A stretch of DNA of 6,109 nt, taken from positions 1 through 6,109 of the forward strand of contig LJNA01000099.1 of the NCBI GenBank assembly GCA_001304365.1. Direction: 5' to 3'. The notes under the pieces were generated by a model. That model had not been told where the DNA came from and did not search any database. It saw nothing but the letters and a program-made list of their open reading frames with translations. The stretch is from Syntrophobacter sp. DG_60. Its GTDB lineage: Bacteria > Desulfobacterota > Desulfofervidia > Desulfofervidales > DG-60. This document shows positions 1-6,097 of the stretch, piece after piece. Both the position numbers and the translations under genes were made by a program. The first letter of the stretch is position 1. The number at the start of each line of letters is the position of its first letter.

Positions 1-77
1 ATGGCACAGATAAACACAGATTGTCAGGATTTTAAATATAAAAATATTTTCTTCAGGCATCGGCGAAAATCTGTGGC
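1..77. repeat. CAGAT-type dispersed imperfect-palindrome repeat, copy 1
   Basis: The left arm (3-22, core CACAGAT) and the reverse complement of the right arm (58-77) agree at about 13 of 20 positions. The centre is AT-rich and contains a small perfect inverted repeat (AAATAT at 34-39, ATATTT at 44-49). The right end at 60-77 is repeated with 17 of 18 identity at 2407-2424, so this is a repeated unit and not chance. The CACAGAT/CGCAGAT...ATCTGTGGC pattern resembles short non-coding repeats scattered through many environmental bacterial genomes (from memory, not searched). The element may begin before base 1. No ORF inside looks real. Confidence 0.7.
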
Positions 78-98
78 AAATTTTATTATTTCCTGAAC

Positions 99-668
99 AT
101 GAATAAAAACATGAGAAAAATTTTGTTTTTAATGGTATTTTTTACTATTTTAACAACTAATGCCTTTGCCCACAAAGTTATCACATTTTCATATATAGAA
201 CACGGAAAGGTATGTACAGAGAACTATTTTTCTGATGGGGCAAAATGTAAAAATTGTGAGATTGTTGTCTATGACAACCATACAGGCAAAAGGCTTTTAG
301 AGGGTAGGACAAATATAAATGGTGAATTTTCATTTATCCCACCTAAAAAGACAGAATTAAAAATAGTCCTTAATGCTGGAATGGGTCATAGGGCAGAGGC
401 AATAGTGCCAAAAACTGAATTAGAGGACATTTTTAACACAGAAGCAGAGCAAAAGAAGATCAAAACTGAAATAGGCATTTCAGAGGAGAAACTTAGGAAG
501 ATTATTAGAGAAGAGGTTTCCAAGGAGCTACAACCTGTTTATGGGCTTTTAAAAGAAATTACCATGGATTTGACCAAACCAACCTTAAGCAAAGTTTTAG
601 CAGGAGTTGGCTATATTTTAGGAATTATGGGACTTATAATCTATTTTAGAAAAAGAAAAAATGGTTAA
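99..668 (+). CDS. nikL: NikL-like periplasmic nickel-transport accessory protein, membrane-anchored
   Basis: The 189-residue protein has an N-terminal signal peptide (basic start, hydrophobic 8-20, likely cleavage after AFA at residue 24). A periplasmic domain of about 25-110 has a carboxypeptidase-regulatory/Ig-like look, with the TNINGEFSFIPP strand-turn at about 71-82. A charged helical linker (115-155) follows, then one C-terminal membrane segment (about 166-183) ending in RKRKNG, which fits a cytoplasmic tail. This signal peptide-domain-single TM plan matches the NikL/CbiL-like accessory subunits of nickel ECF transporters, which replace NikN in many Deltaproteobacteria. Cleavage would expose His25; Cys39 and a CxxC (Cys50, Cys53) lie in the domain. 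No good ribosome-binding site precedes ATG 99, and ATG 111 is an alternative start. The gene overlaps nikQ by 8 bp, which implies translational coupling. The role is inferred from family and context. Confidence 0.8.
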   Translation: MNKNMRKILFLMVFFTILTTNAFAHKVITFSYIEHGKVCTENYFSDGAKCKNCEIVVYDNHTGKRLLEGRTNINGEFSFIPPKKTELKIVLNAGMGHRAEAIVPKTELEDIFNTEAEQKKIKTEIGISEEKLRKIIREEVSKELQPVYGLLKEITMDLTKPTLSKVLAGVGYILGIMGLIIYFRKRKNG

Positions 669-1410
669 AGAAAAGTTTTCTGAAGGCAACTCTTCCATCC
701 ACAAGCTGGATCCAAGGGTAAAGATAATAACATTCTTCCTTTTCTCTATGGTAGTAGCAACTAGTTATAAATTTCCTGTAATTTTTATATCCTTTCTTTA
801 TCCCTTATCCCTTATCCTTGTTTCTAAGGTAAATTTAAAAGAGGTCTTAAAAAGCCTGCTTATTGTAAATGCCTTCATCCTATTTCTTTGGATTTTTCTT
901 CCCTTTGCAAGGGGGGCTGTGCCATGGTTTAATTTAGGGCCTCTTACTGTTTTTAAAGATGGAATAGAATATGCTACCCTCATTACCTTAAAGTCTAACA
1001 TCATCATTCTTTCCATGATTACCTTAATTGCTACCTCTTCTGTCTTCTCCATTGTTCATGCACTCCATCACCTCCATGTCCCTGATAAACTTATTCACCT
1101 CACATTTTTCACCTTCCGCTATGCCCATGTTTTATATAAAGAATGTAAAAAACTTACTAACGCCATGAAACTCAGGGGTTTTAGTCCGGGCACAAACATC
1201 CGTACTTACCGAAGCTATGCCTATTTAATAGGAAACCTTATTTTAAGAAGCTTTGACAGGGCTGAAATGGTTTATAAGGCCATGGTTTGTAGGGGATTTA
1301 GAGGAACCTTCCCTTTACTTTATCACTTTAAAATGGGGGAAAAAGATAGAGTATTTCTTGTTTTGTCCCTAATCTACATCTGCTTTCTTGCCATAGGTAG
1401 CTGGAGATAA
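661..1410 (+). CDS. nikQ: Energy-coupling factor transporter T component, nickel type (CbiQ/NikQ family)
   Basis: This 249-residue integral membrane protein should link a substrate-binding subunit (NikM) to the cytoplasmic ATPase in a group I ECF nickel importer. It starts with the family-typical segment HKLDPRVKI (residues 14-22), followed by several hydrophobic helices (about 23-55, 62-84, 106-132 and a final one at 230-246). The two cytoplasmic coupling-helix motifs of the T family are present: AMKLRG at 168-173 and AMVCRG at 207-212. These A-x-x-x-R-G boxes dock onto the ATPase and make the family call secure. Nickel rather than cobalt specificity comes from the neighbouring NikK/NikL-type genes and the absence of cobalamin genes, so it is inferred. 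ATG 661 lies inside the end of nikL (8-bp overlap) with only a purine-rich AGAAAAAG ahead of it, suggesting reinitiation. nikO begins 2 bp after the stop. Confidence 0.88.
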   Translation: MVKEKFSEGNSSIHKLDPRVKIITFFLFSMVVATSYKFPVIFISFLYPLSLILVSKVNLKEVLKSLLIVNAFILFLWIFLPFARGAVPWFNLGPLTVFKDGIEYATLITLKSNIIILSMITLIATSSVFSIVHALHHLHVPDKLIHLTFFTFRYAHVLYKECKKLTNAMKLRGFSPGTNIRTYRSYAYLIGNLILRSFDRAEMVYKAMVCRGFRGTFPLLYHFKMGEKDRVFLVLSLIYICFLAIGSWR

Positions 1411-1412
1411 CA

Positions 1413-2069
1413 ATGAATATTATTGAGTTTAAAGACATTGCATTTGGTTATTCCGATGACAAAAATGTATTTAAAAGACTCAATTTTGTCCTTAAAGAAG
1501 GAGAGAAGGTAGGGATAATAGGACCCAATGGAAGCGGTAAGACCACCCTTCTTCATCTTATAGTTGGGATTTTAAAGCCATTTAAGGGAGAGATCAAAAT
1601 TTTTGATAAGGTTAGAAAGAGCGAAAAAGATTTTAAAGAAGTAAGAAAAAAGATAGGCCTTGTCTTTCAGAATCCCGATGATCAGCTCTTTTCTCCTACA
1701 GTAGCAGAGGATATAGCCTTTGGTCCTTTAAATTTAGGCAAACCACGAGAAGAAATTTATAAAATCATTAAGGATACCTTAGCTGCCTTGGGACTCCAGG
1801 GGTTTGAAAACAGGATAACCTACAGGCTCTCAGAGGGTGAAAAGAAGTTAGTGGCAATAGGCACTATACTTTCCATGCAGCCCCAAGTATTCCTCCTAGA
1901 TGAGCCTACTACAGACCTTGATGAAAGGAATAGAGAAAGAATTATAGATATCATAAAGGGTTTATCCACATCATATATCATTGCCTCCCATGATATGGAT
2001 TTATTAAAAAAGACTACAAATACCGTTTACAGACTGAAAGATAGTGGATTGAACCCTATATCAATTTAA
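1413..2069 (+). CDS. nikO: Energy-coupling factor transporter ATPase, nickel type (CbiO/NikO family)
   Basis: This 218-residue ABC ATPase would power nickel import with NikQ. Motifs in order are: Walker A GPNGSGKT (37-44), Q-loop Gln86 followed by NPDDQLFSPTVAEDIAFGP (87-105), which is the ECF ATPase hallmark, signature LSEGE (139-143), Walker B VFLLDEPT (159-166), D-loop DLD (168-170) and switch His193. All catalytic residues are present. The signature differs from LSGGQ at two positions; such LSxGE forms occur in this family. At 218 residues it is shorter than many CbiO proteins (roughly 250-280) because the C-terminal extension is minimal, not because of an internal deletion. GGAG at 1403-1406 sits 6 nt before the ATG, overlapping the end of nikQ. 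It is the last gene of the tight nikLQO block, followed by a 383-bp non-coding gap. Confidence 0.92.
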   Translation: MNIIEFKDIAFGYSDDKNVFKRLNFVLKEGEKVGIIGPNGSGKTTLLHLIVGILKPFKGEIKIFDKVRKSEKDFKEVRKKIGLVFQNPDDQLFSPTVAEDIAFGPLNLGKPREEIYKIIKDTLAALGLQGFENRITYRLSEGEKKLVAIGTILSMQPQVFLLDEPTTDLDERNRERIIDIIKGLSTSYIIASHDMDLLKKTTNTVYRLKDSGLNPISI

Positions 2070-2097
2070 TACTCTATCCTTTTTTGCATTTTCCATC

Positions 2098-2144
2098 TTG
2101 ACAAATTTGTTCTAATGTGTTAAGTTCTTTTAAAAAAGTAATAC
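2098..2144 (+). promoter_or_regulatory. Candidate nikK promoter with NikR-like operator
   Basis: TTGACA at 2098-2103 is a perfect -35 hexamer. At 17-nt spacing the -10 would be TAAGTT (2121-2126), a poor match; TATTAT at 2162-2167 is a better -10 but lacks a matching -35. Overlapping the first option is GTGTTAA (2117-2123), a 14-nt spacer, then GTAATAC (2138-2144). The pattern recalled for NikR sites in Deltaproteobacteria is GTGTTAC-N13/14-GTAACAC, so 12 of 14 half-site bases match and the spacing is allowed. Its position between nickel-transport genes, overlapping a promoter, fits nickel-dependent repression. NikR itself is not encoded here. Confidence 0.55.
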
Positions 2145-2194
2145 GATTAAAGTAATTAAATTATTATAGGAATTTCCTTTTGGGCCGCAGATTC

Positions 2195-2295
2195 ACCCTG
2201 TTAGATAGTAAATATGATAAGCATTATAACTTTTCATGAACAGGAAGGTATTGAGGCCCAAATTGAAAAAAAGTAAATGCTTTATCTAACGGGGT
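2195..2295. mobile_element. MITE-like inverted-repeat element nested in CAGAT repeat copy 2
   Basis: ACCCTGTTAGATA (2195-2207) and TATCTAACGGGGT (2283-2295) are inverted copies matching at 12 of 13 positions. Further in, AAGCATT (2219-2225) pairs with AATGCTT (2276-2282), directly next to the right arm but separated from the left arm by an 11-nt extra segment (2208-2218). Removing the element rejoins a sequence that looks like copy 1 of the CAGAT repeat. At about 101 bp it is too small to encode a transposase, so any movement would be in trans. No exact target-site duplication is visible; the flanks TCA and TAAA are only similar. Confidence 0.5.
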
Positions 2296-2335
2296 AAACG
2301 CAGATTATCATGGTTTTTAAAAAAATATGTGATGG

Positions 2336-2391
2336 GGAGATGACCATTAGCCAATAGGGATGTTTTCCCCAGTGGCCATTTGGCTATCTCC
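2336..2391 (+). other. Imperfect hairpin in the nikK leader
   Basis: GGAGAT (2336-2341) pairs exactly with ATCTCC (2386-2391). Inside, TTAGCCAATAGGGA and the reverse complement of the opposite arm (TGGCCACTGGGGA) agree at about 10 of 13 positions, and GGGA/TCCC closes a short loop around 2358-2369. No T-run follows, so it is not a standard terminator. It would be transcribed in the nikK leader if the upstream promoter is used. It may be another inserted element or simply the variable centre of the CAGAT repeat. Confidence 0.45.
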
Positions 2392-2442
2392 TGTTCATTG
2401 GGAGTATCTGCGAAAATCTGTGGCTTGAGTTATCTTGATGAG

Positions 2443-2448
2443 AGGAGG
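2443..2448 (+). promoter_or_regulatory. Ribosome-binding site that fixes the nikK start
   Basis: A perfect AGGAGG lies 4 nt before ATG 2453. It selects this ATG over the in-frame TTG 2435 and ATG 2438, which lie upstream of or within the Shine-Dalgarno region. Starting at 2453 also yields a normal signal peptide beginning MKPVLRK. Confidence 0.85.
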
Positions 2449-2452
2449 AATT

Positions 2453-3229
2453 ATGAAACCAGTATTAAGAAAAATTTTAATGGTTATGTTTATGGGTCTT
2501 TTATGTGGCACATTCATTGGAAAGGCTGAAGGCCACTTTCAGATGCTCATTCCTTCAGATGACATAGTGAATAAAGGGAAGGAACTAATCCAACTTGATC
2601 TGATCTTTAACCACCCTTTTGAATATCTTGAAGGTCTTATGAATATGGAAAAACCAGAACAATTTGGAGTTGTAATAATGGGTAAAAGACATAATCTTCT
2701 TGATACTTTAGAGTTGCATAAAATTAAGGGGTTAAAGACTTGGAAAGCAACTTATAAGATTAAAAGGCCAGGTGACCATATTTTTTATGTAATACCAAGG
2801 CCCTATTGGGAACCAGCCGAAGAAAAACATATCATTCACATCACCAAGGTAGTGGTAAATGCCTTTGGCATGGAAGAGGGATGGGATCAGGCTATAGGCC
2901 TCAAGGCCGAGATTGTCCCTCTCAGTAGGCCCTATGGTCTATGGGCTGGCAACACTTTTTGTGGCAGGGCATTGGTCAATGGCAAACCTGCAGCCCGTGC
3001 CTCAGTAGAGGTAGAATATTACAATGAGGAACACAGAGTAAAAGCACCATCTGAAACCTTTAATACCCAGGTAGTCACCACAGATGACAATGGTATTTTT
3101 ACCTACACCATCCCCTGGGATGGCTGGTGGGGGTTTGCTGTGCTTACTGAAGGAGAGAAGATTGGTGGTAAGGATGTAGAGATTGGTGCAGTAATGTGGG
3201 TGAGGGCCTATAGCCCCATTGGAAAATAA
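2453..3229 (+). CDS. nikK: NikK-like periplasmic DUF4198 nickel-transport protein
   Basis: The 258-residue protein, counted from ATG 2453, has a signal peptide (MKPVLRK, then hydrophobic 8-22, AEG at 25-27) and no other membrane segment, so it should be a soluble periplasmic protein. The mature part begins [10 protein letters not shown] (from His28), the typical opening of the DUF4198 family, followed by an NHPFE motif (53-57). An Ig-like C-terminal domain starts near [20 protein letters not shown] (171-190) and continues through [20 protein letters not shown] (209-228). DUF4198 proteins beside NikMLQO transporters are named NikK and are thought to bind or deliver nickel in the periplasm; the biochemical role is not shown by sequence. 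Many histidines (28, 54, 80, 89, 109, 126, 129) are candidate ligands. It is the first gene of a probable two-gene unit with the porin (69-bp gap), behind the NikR-like site. Confidence 0.83.
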   Translation: MKPVLRKILMVMFMGLLCGTFIGKAEGHFQMLIPSDDIVNKGKELIQLDLIFNHPFEYLEGLMNMEKPEQFGVVIMGKRHNLLDTLELHKIKGLKTWKATYKIKRPGDHIFYVIPRPYWEPAEEKHIIHITKVVVNAFGMEEGWDQAIGLKAEIVPLSRPYGLWAGNTFCGRALVNGKPAARASVEVEYYNEEHRVKAPSETFNTQVVTTDDNGIFTYTIPWDGWWGFAVLTEGEKIGGKDVEIGAVMWVRAYSPIGK

Positions 3230-3298
3230 AAAGGGTACCTATTTCAGCGCCCTTACGAGTAATAAATAAAAAATGAATGGGGAGGAAAAAAGAGAGAG

Positions 3299-4453
3299 AT
3301 GAAGAAAATGTGGCTCATGCTTTTAGGTTTATTTTTGGCAATTGGTCTTTTAGCAAATTTTTCTCATGCAAAGGAAGAGGAAAGGGGAATTATTGACACC
3401 ATAGCCGAGAGAATAGAGTTTCATGGCGAGTTAGAGGCTGGTTTTCAGGTAGATAGTATTGGCTACAGGGGAGCTACTAAAAGAACAGATAGTAGTAGAT
3501 TTGACCTCATTACTGCAGGGTTTGCCATAGAGGCCTTGGTTACTGACTGGATAACTGTCACAGCAGTGCCCCTATTTGAAATTGATGACTTCTTTATAGA
3601 TGAGGCCCATGTTACTATAGGGCCTACAGATAGGATACCTTTTTATATTAGTGGTGGAATTCACTATTTTCCATTTGGAAGGAGAGAAGAATATACCCAT
3701 TTCCCGGATGATCCATTTATAAATCTACCAATTACCCTCTACTATGGTGAGTTACAAGATCCAGGTTTTATTTTGGGATTTAGTAAAGAGCTTATGGAAG
3801 GCCATAGCTTTACAATAGAGAGTTATATATATAAACCTTGGGCCTATGCCTGCGGGCCTTATTCAGGTATAGAGCCTTCTAATCATGCAGATAGTTTTGG
3901 CTTTGATGTACATTATAATATTGAAACAGCAGACTATACCTTTGAGATAGGGGGATCTTATACCTCTAATATAGCTGCCTCCTCAGGTGTAAAGGATTTT
4001 TTTGCTGATTCAGACCCAGAAGTTTATCTTGACCATAAAGTTGATGCTATAGCTGCCTATATGAGCGGAGAATATAGAGGTTTCTATTTTACAGCAGAAT
4101 ATATGCAATCAGTTGAGCCATTTAAGCAAGAAGAATTAAGACATCCAGAGGGCAAAAACCCCCTTCCACACCTATGGACATTTGAGCTAGGTACCGGCCT
4201 TGAAGATTATTTAGCTTCACCTATTCCTGTTGAACTTATGTTTAGATATGCTGGTTCTACTGAAGCTATGCATATCTATGAAATACCAAGAAACAGGTGG
4301 GCAGTAGGTCTAAATATTGGTATTTATGATTATGCTACCTGGTCTCTGGCATATGCCTACAATGACTATGACCCGGATTATGAGTCTATAACATGTGAAG
4401 GGCCTGGAGAGAATCGGCACCTATTCTTTTCTCAGATAGCAGTGGAGTTTTAG
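3299..4453 (+). CDS. LbtU-family outer-membrane porin, probably for nickel or a metal chelate
   Basis: The 384-residue protein has a signal peptide (hydrophobic 4-19, cleavage after SHA at residue 24) and then beta-barrel-like sequence with alternating aromatic strands. It ends in IAVEF with a C-terminal Phe, as expected for outer-membrane barrel insertion. The order FHGELEAGF (41-49), FDLITAGFAIEALVTDW (68-84), FIDEAHVTIG (99-108), FYISGGIHYFPFG (115-127), then a DDPF and a Y-G-E segment follows the LbtU siderophore-porin family named after the Legionella legiobactin receptor. It has no TonB box or plug domain, so it is not a TonB-dependent receptor. Placed directly after nikK, it more likely passes nickel or a nickel complex; this is inference from context. 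Cys185 and Cys366 could form a disulfide. GGGGAGG (3279-3285) is 13 nt from the ATG, rather far; the nearer AGAGAGAG may help. Confidence 0.78.
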   Translation: MKKMWLMLLGLFLAIGLLANFSHAKEEERGIIDTIAERIEFHGELEAGFQVDSIGYRGATKRTDSSRFDLITAGFAIEALVTDWITVTAVPLFEIDDFFIDEAHVTIGPTDRIPFYISGGIHYFPFGRREEYTHFPDDPFINLPITLYYGELQDPGFILGFSKELMEGHSFTIESYIYKPWAYACGPYSGIEPSNHADSFGFDVHYNIETADYTFEIGGSYTSNIAASSGVKDFFADSDPEVYLDHKVDAIAAYMSGEYRGFYFTAEYMQSVEPFKQEELRHPEGKNPLPHLWTFELGTGLEDYLASPIPVELMFRYAGSTEAMHIYEIPRNRWAVGLNIGIYDYATWSLAYAYNDYDPDYESITCEGPGENRHLFFSQIAVEF

Positions 4454-4489
4454 ATAAAAACATTAGTTCAGCTATGGTTTTAAGCAAGG

Positions 4490-4514
4490 GAGGTTTGCCT
4501 CTGTGGTTTTTTTT
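4490..4514 (+). terminator. Weak candidate terminator after the porin gene
   Basis: GAGG (4490-4493) and CCTC (4498-4501) can form a short stem with a TTTG loop. A run of eight T residues follows at 4507-4514. The stem is only 4 bp, so this is a marginal intrinsic terminator. The position in the 90-bp gap between convergent genes is where one is expected. I see no clear terminator for the opposite strand. Confidence 0.3.
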
Positions 4515-4543
4515 ATCCCCCTTTCAAAATTTAATGTACTTAT

Positions 4544-6097
4544 CTAAGCATATGGGCGCCAGAGGACAACAAGACCCCTTCCTGAAGGGCTCTTGGGGTC
4601 TTTAACTAGAAAATGATAGATCCTACTAGCATCAAAGTATAAAAAATCGCCTTTTCTTAAGTTAACTATATGTGCTTCATTTATATCTACTTCCTTTTCA
4701 TGAATTGTAGGATAATGCTTGTTCTTAAGAGCCAATTCTTCCCCATTATATTCCTTTAATATTGCTTTAATGCCTCCATCTAAAATAAGCACTGCTTGTT
4801 GACCAGGATGAATACCCAGAAAAATTTTAGTTTGTTCTTCTTTAATTTCTTTATACTCTGTAATCATCGGGATAATTTTAGACCTTGTTGTAAAACACAA
4901 CCTTCTTAGTTTCAAGAATTCCCCCATGTTTATATGCTCAAGGCGCTCAAAAATGCAGGGAGCGGCCTGAATCCGAATATTATATTCTGCCAAGTCCCTA
5001 TTAGTATCAGTACCATCTGTAAGCCGTTCTAGCACCTCTTTTTTAGTAACAGGATCAACTTCCTCTTTTTCTATCAATTCTCTGGGAGTTAATACAATTG
5101 CTCCGCCCTGAAAAAGCTCTTCCCAAGTTAAGTCAAGAGAGTGCATAATTCTATGTAATACCTCCATATTAGGGTTGAGGGTGCCATTTTCTATCCTCTG
5201 AAAATAAGATTTAGTAACCCCTGTGGCATAGGCAGCCTGGTCAAGGCTCCACCTAAGTGTTTCCCTTCTAACCCTAATTAGGGCACCTATTTTTATAAGT
5301 TCCAGATTCTTTTGATGTTTCATAATTAATTCCATTGGAAGTTCAAATCTCCTTCTACTCCTTTTTGGTACTTCTTCCTCCGGTGGGAAAATAGTCGGTG
5401 TTCCCTGTGGCTCATGATATACTGAAAAGATCAAATTTCCCTCTGGGTGACTTGATAAAAATTCAAATTTATGGGGTATAGTCGAGGGAAACCATACAGA
5501 ATCCCCCTCTTGAAGCAAAATTACTTCAGGTCTATTACCAAATGCAGGCAAGAAGAATAATGCTACAGATCCCTTTAAACAATAGGCAAATTCTTCTCCT
5601 CCATGCCAGTTAAGAAGGGGAGGTTTTGTTAGATCTATTTCACTACCAACCTTTGGCCTTGTTAGTACAGCCACCATTCTCCCATTAATAAATTGACTTG
5701 TGAGGTCTATGTATTGATGGTCTGCCCTCATTCCTTCAATCATCCTTTCTGCACCACTTGCGACATCCCATACGGAGCGGTTTACTATATATGAGGGTGC
5801 ATAATCTGGTACCGCTTCAGAAAGGACAAACCTCAATAGGTCCCATGGAGACAGTATGGTATCCTTTATAGATCTCCTTATCTGCCCACTATATCGTAAA
5901 AAGAGCCCACTAACGATTTGCCATAGATCATTGTAGGTAATCTCAACTAACATGTCCCTCTCTAATTGGTAAAAAAAACCTTTCGATTTTCCCGAAATCT
6001 CAGACAGTGTTTCTGCATCAATTTTTAAATGTTTAAAAAGATTAACTAAGGTATGTGCCAATGCCTCCCTTTTTAGAATCTTGAATTCCCCATTCAT
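4544..6097 (-). CDS. Double-module XRE-type HTH plus cupin transcriptional regulator
   Basis: The 517-residue cytoplasmic protein appears to be two tandem HTH-cupin modules. Module 1 has a degenerate HTH-like segment (about 14-68) and a cupin with HGGEEFAYCLKG (165-176) and EGDSVWFPSTIPH (197-209). Module 2 has a clear XRE HTH (about 267-328, TGVTKSYFQRIENGTLNPN) and a cupin with HPGQQAVLILDG (430-441) and KGDFLYFDASRIYH (482-495). HTH-cupin regulators usually sense a small ligand or metal through the barrel. Likely ligand residues are His165, Glu169 and His209 in cupin 1, and His430 and His495 in cupin 2, where the Glu is Gln434. An in-frame TAA lies immediately before ATG 6097, so the start is firm; AGGG 8 nt upstream is a modest ribosome-binding site. 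It converges on the porin gene, its target and ligand are unknown, and control of the nickel genes is not shown. Confidence 0.8.
   Translation of the reverse strand: MNGEFKILKREALAHTLVNLFKHLKIDAETLSEISGKSKGFFYQLERDMLVEITYNDLWQIVSGLFLRYSGQIRRSIKDTILSPWDLLRFVLSEAVPDYAPSYIVNRSVWDVASGAERMIEGMRADHQYIDLTSQFINGRMVAVLTRPKVGSEIDLTKPPLLNWHGGEEFAYCLKGSVALFFLPAFGNRPEVILLQEGDSVWFPSTIPHKFEFLSSHPEGNLIFSVYHEPQGTPTIFPPEEEVPKRSRRRFELPMELIMKHQKNLELIKIGALIRVRRETLRWSLDQAAYATGVTKSYFQRIENGTLNPNMEVLHRIMHSLDLTWEELFQGGAIVLTPRELIEKEEVDPVTKKEVLERLTDGTDTNRDLAEYNIRIQAAPCIFERLEHINMGEFLKLRRLCFTTRSKIIPMITEYKEIKEEQTKIFLGIHPGQQAVLILDGGIKAILKEYNGEELALKNKHYPTIHEKEVDINEAHIVNLRKGDFLYFDASRIYHFLVKDPKSPSGRGLVVLWRPYA

Larger units (their letters stand above)
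2183..2424. repeat. CAGAT-type dispersed repeat, copy 2, interrupted
   Basis: The left end GGCCGCAGAT (2183-2192) and the continuation CGCAGATTATC (2299-2309) together match the left end of copy 1 (GGCACAGAT, AAA, CACAGATTGTC). The right end TCTGCGAAAATCTGTGGC (2407-2424) matches copy 1 at 17 of 18 positions. Compared with copy 1, this copy carries about 100 extra bases near its left end and a hairpin of roughly 60 bases near its right end. As with copy 1, its right end stops about 20-30 nt before a start codon. The alignment was done by eye. Confidence 0.6.
2070..2452. other. Non-coding nikO-nikK interval: promoter, operator-like dyad and nested repeats
   Basis: This 383-bp stretch has no credible gene. 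From left to right it holds a -35-like TTGACA, a NikR-like dyad, the left end of a CAGAT repeat, a roughly 100-bp inverted-repeat insertion, the continuation of the CAGAT repeat, a long imperfect hairpin, the CAGAT right end, and the nikK ribosome-binding site. I see no convincing intrinsic terminator after nikO. The T-run near 2079-2085 has only a weak interrupted stem inside the nikO 3' end (ATAG/CTAT), about 17 nt upstream. Some read-through from nikO into nikK is therefore possible. Confidence 0.7.

Noticed and set aside
798..1052. Open frame on the minus strand inside nikQ
   Set aside because: It lies wholly within a well-supported membrane-protein gene and has no recognisable domain or ribosome-binding site.
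1374..1556. Open frame on the minus strand across the nikQ-nikO junction
   Set aside because: It overlaps both genes antisense and covers the Walker A region; it shows no independent coding signal.
2236..2289. 17-codon ORF inside the nested inverted-repeat element
   Set aside because: It has no ribosome-binding site, a low-complexity lysine-rich product, and ends within the right inverted repeat; chance is the simplest explanation.
2183..2424. Possible CRISPR array from repeated CAGAT motifs
   Set aside because: There are only two or three imperfect, inverted copies with no regular spacers and no cas genes.
2435..2452. Upstream TTG/ATG starts for nikK
   Set aside because: They would place the AGGAGG ribosome-binding site inside the coding sequence and add MMRGGI before a normal signal peptide.
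3231..3254. AAGGG/CCCTT hairpin between nikK and the porin gene
   Set aside because: The stem is only 5 bp with a 14-nt loop and no T-run; it is not a convincing terminator or regulatory element.
3299..4453. Possibility that the outer-membrane protein is a TonB-dependent receptor
   Set aside because: It is too short and lacks a TonB box and plug domain; the order of motifs fits the LbtU-type porin family.
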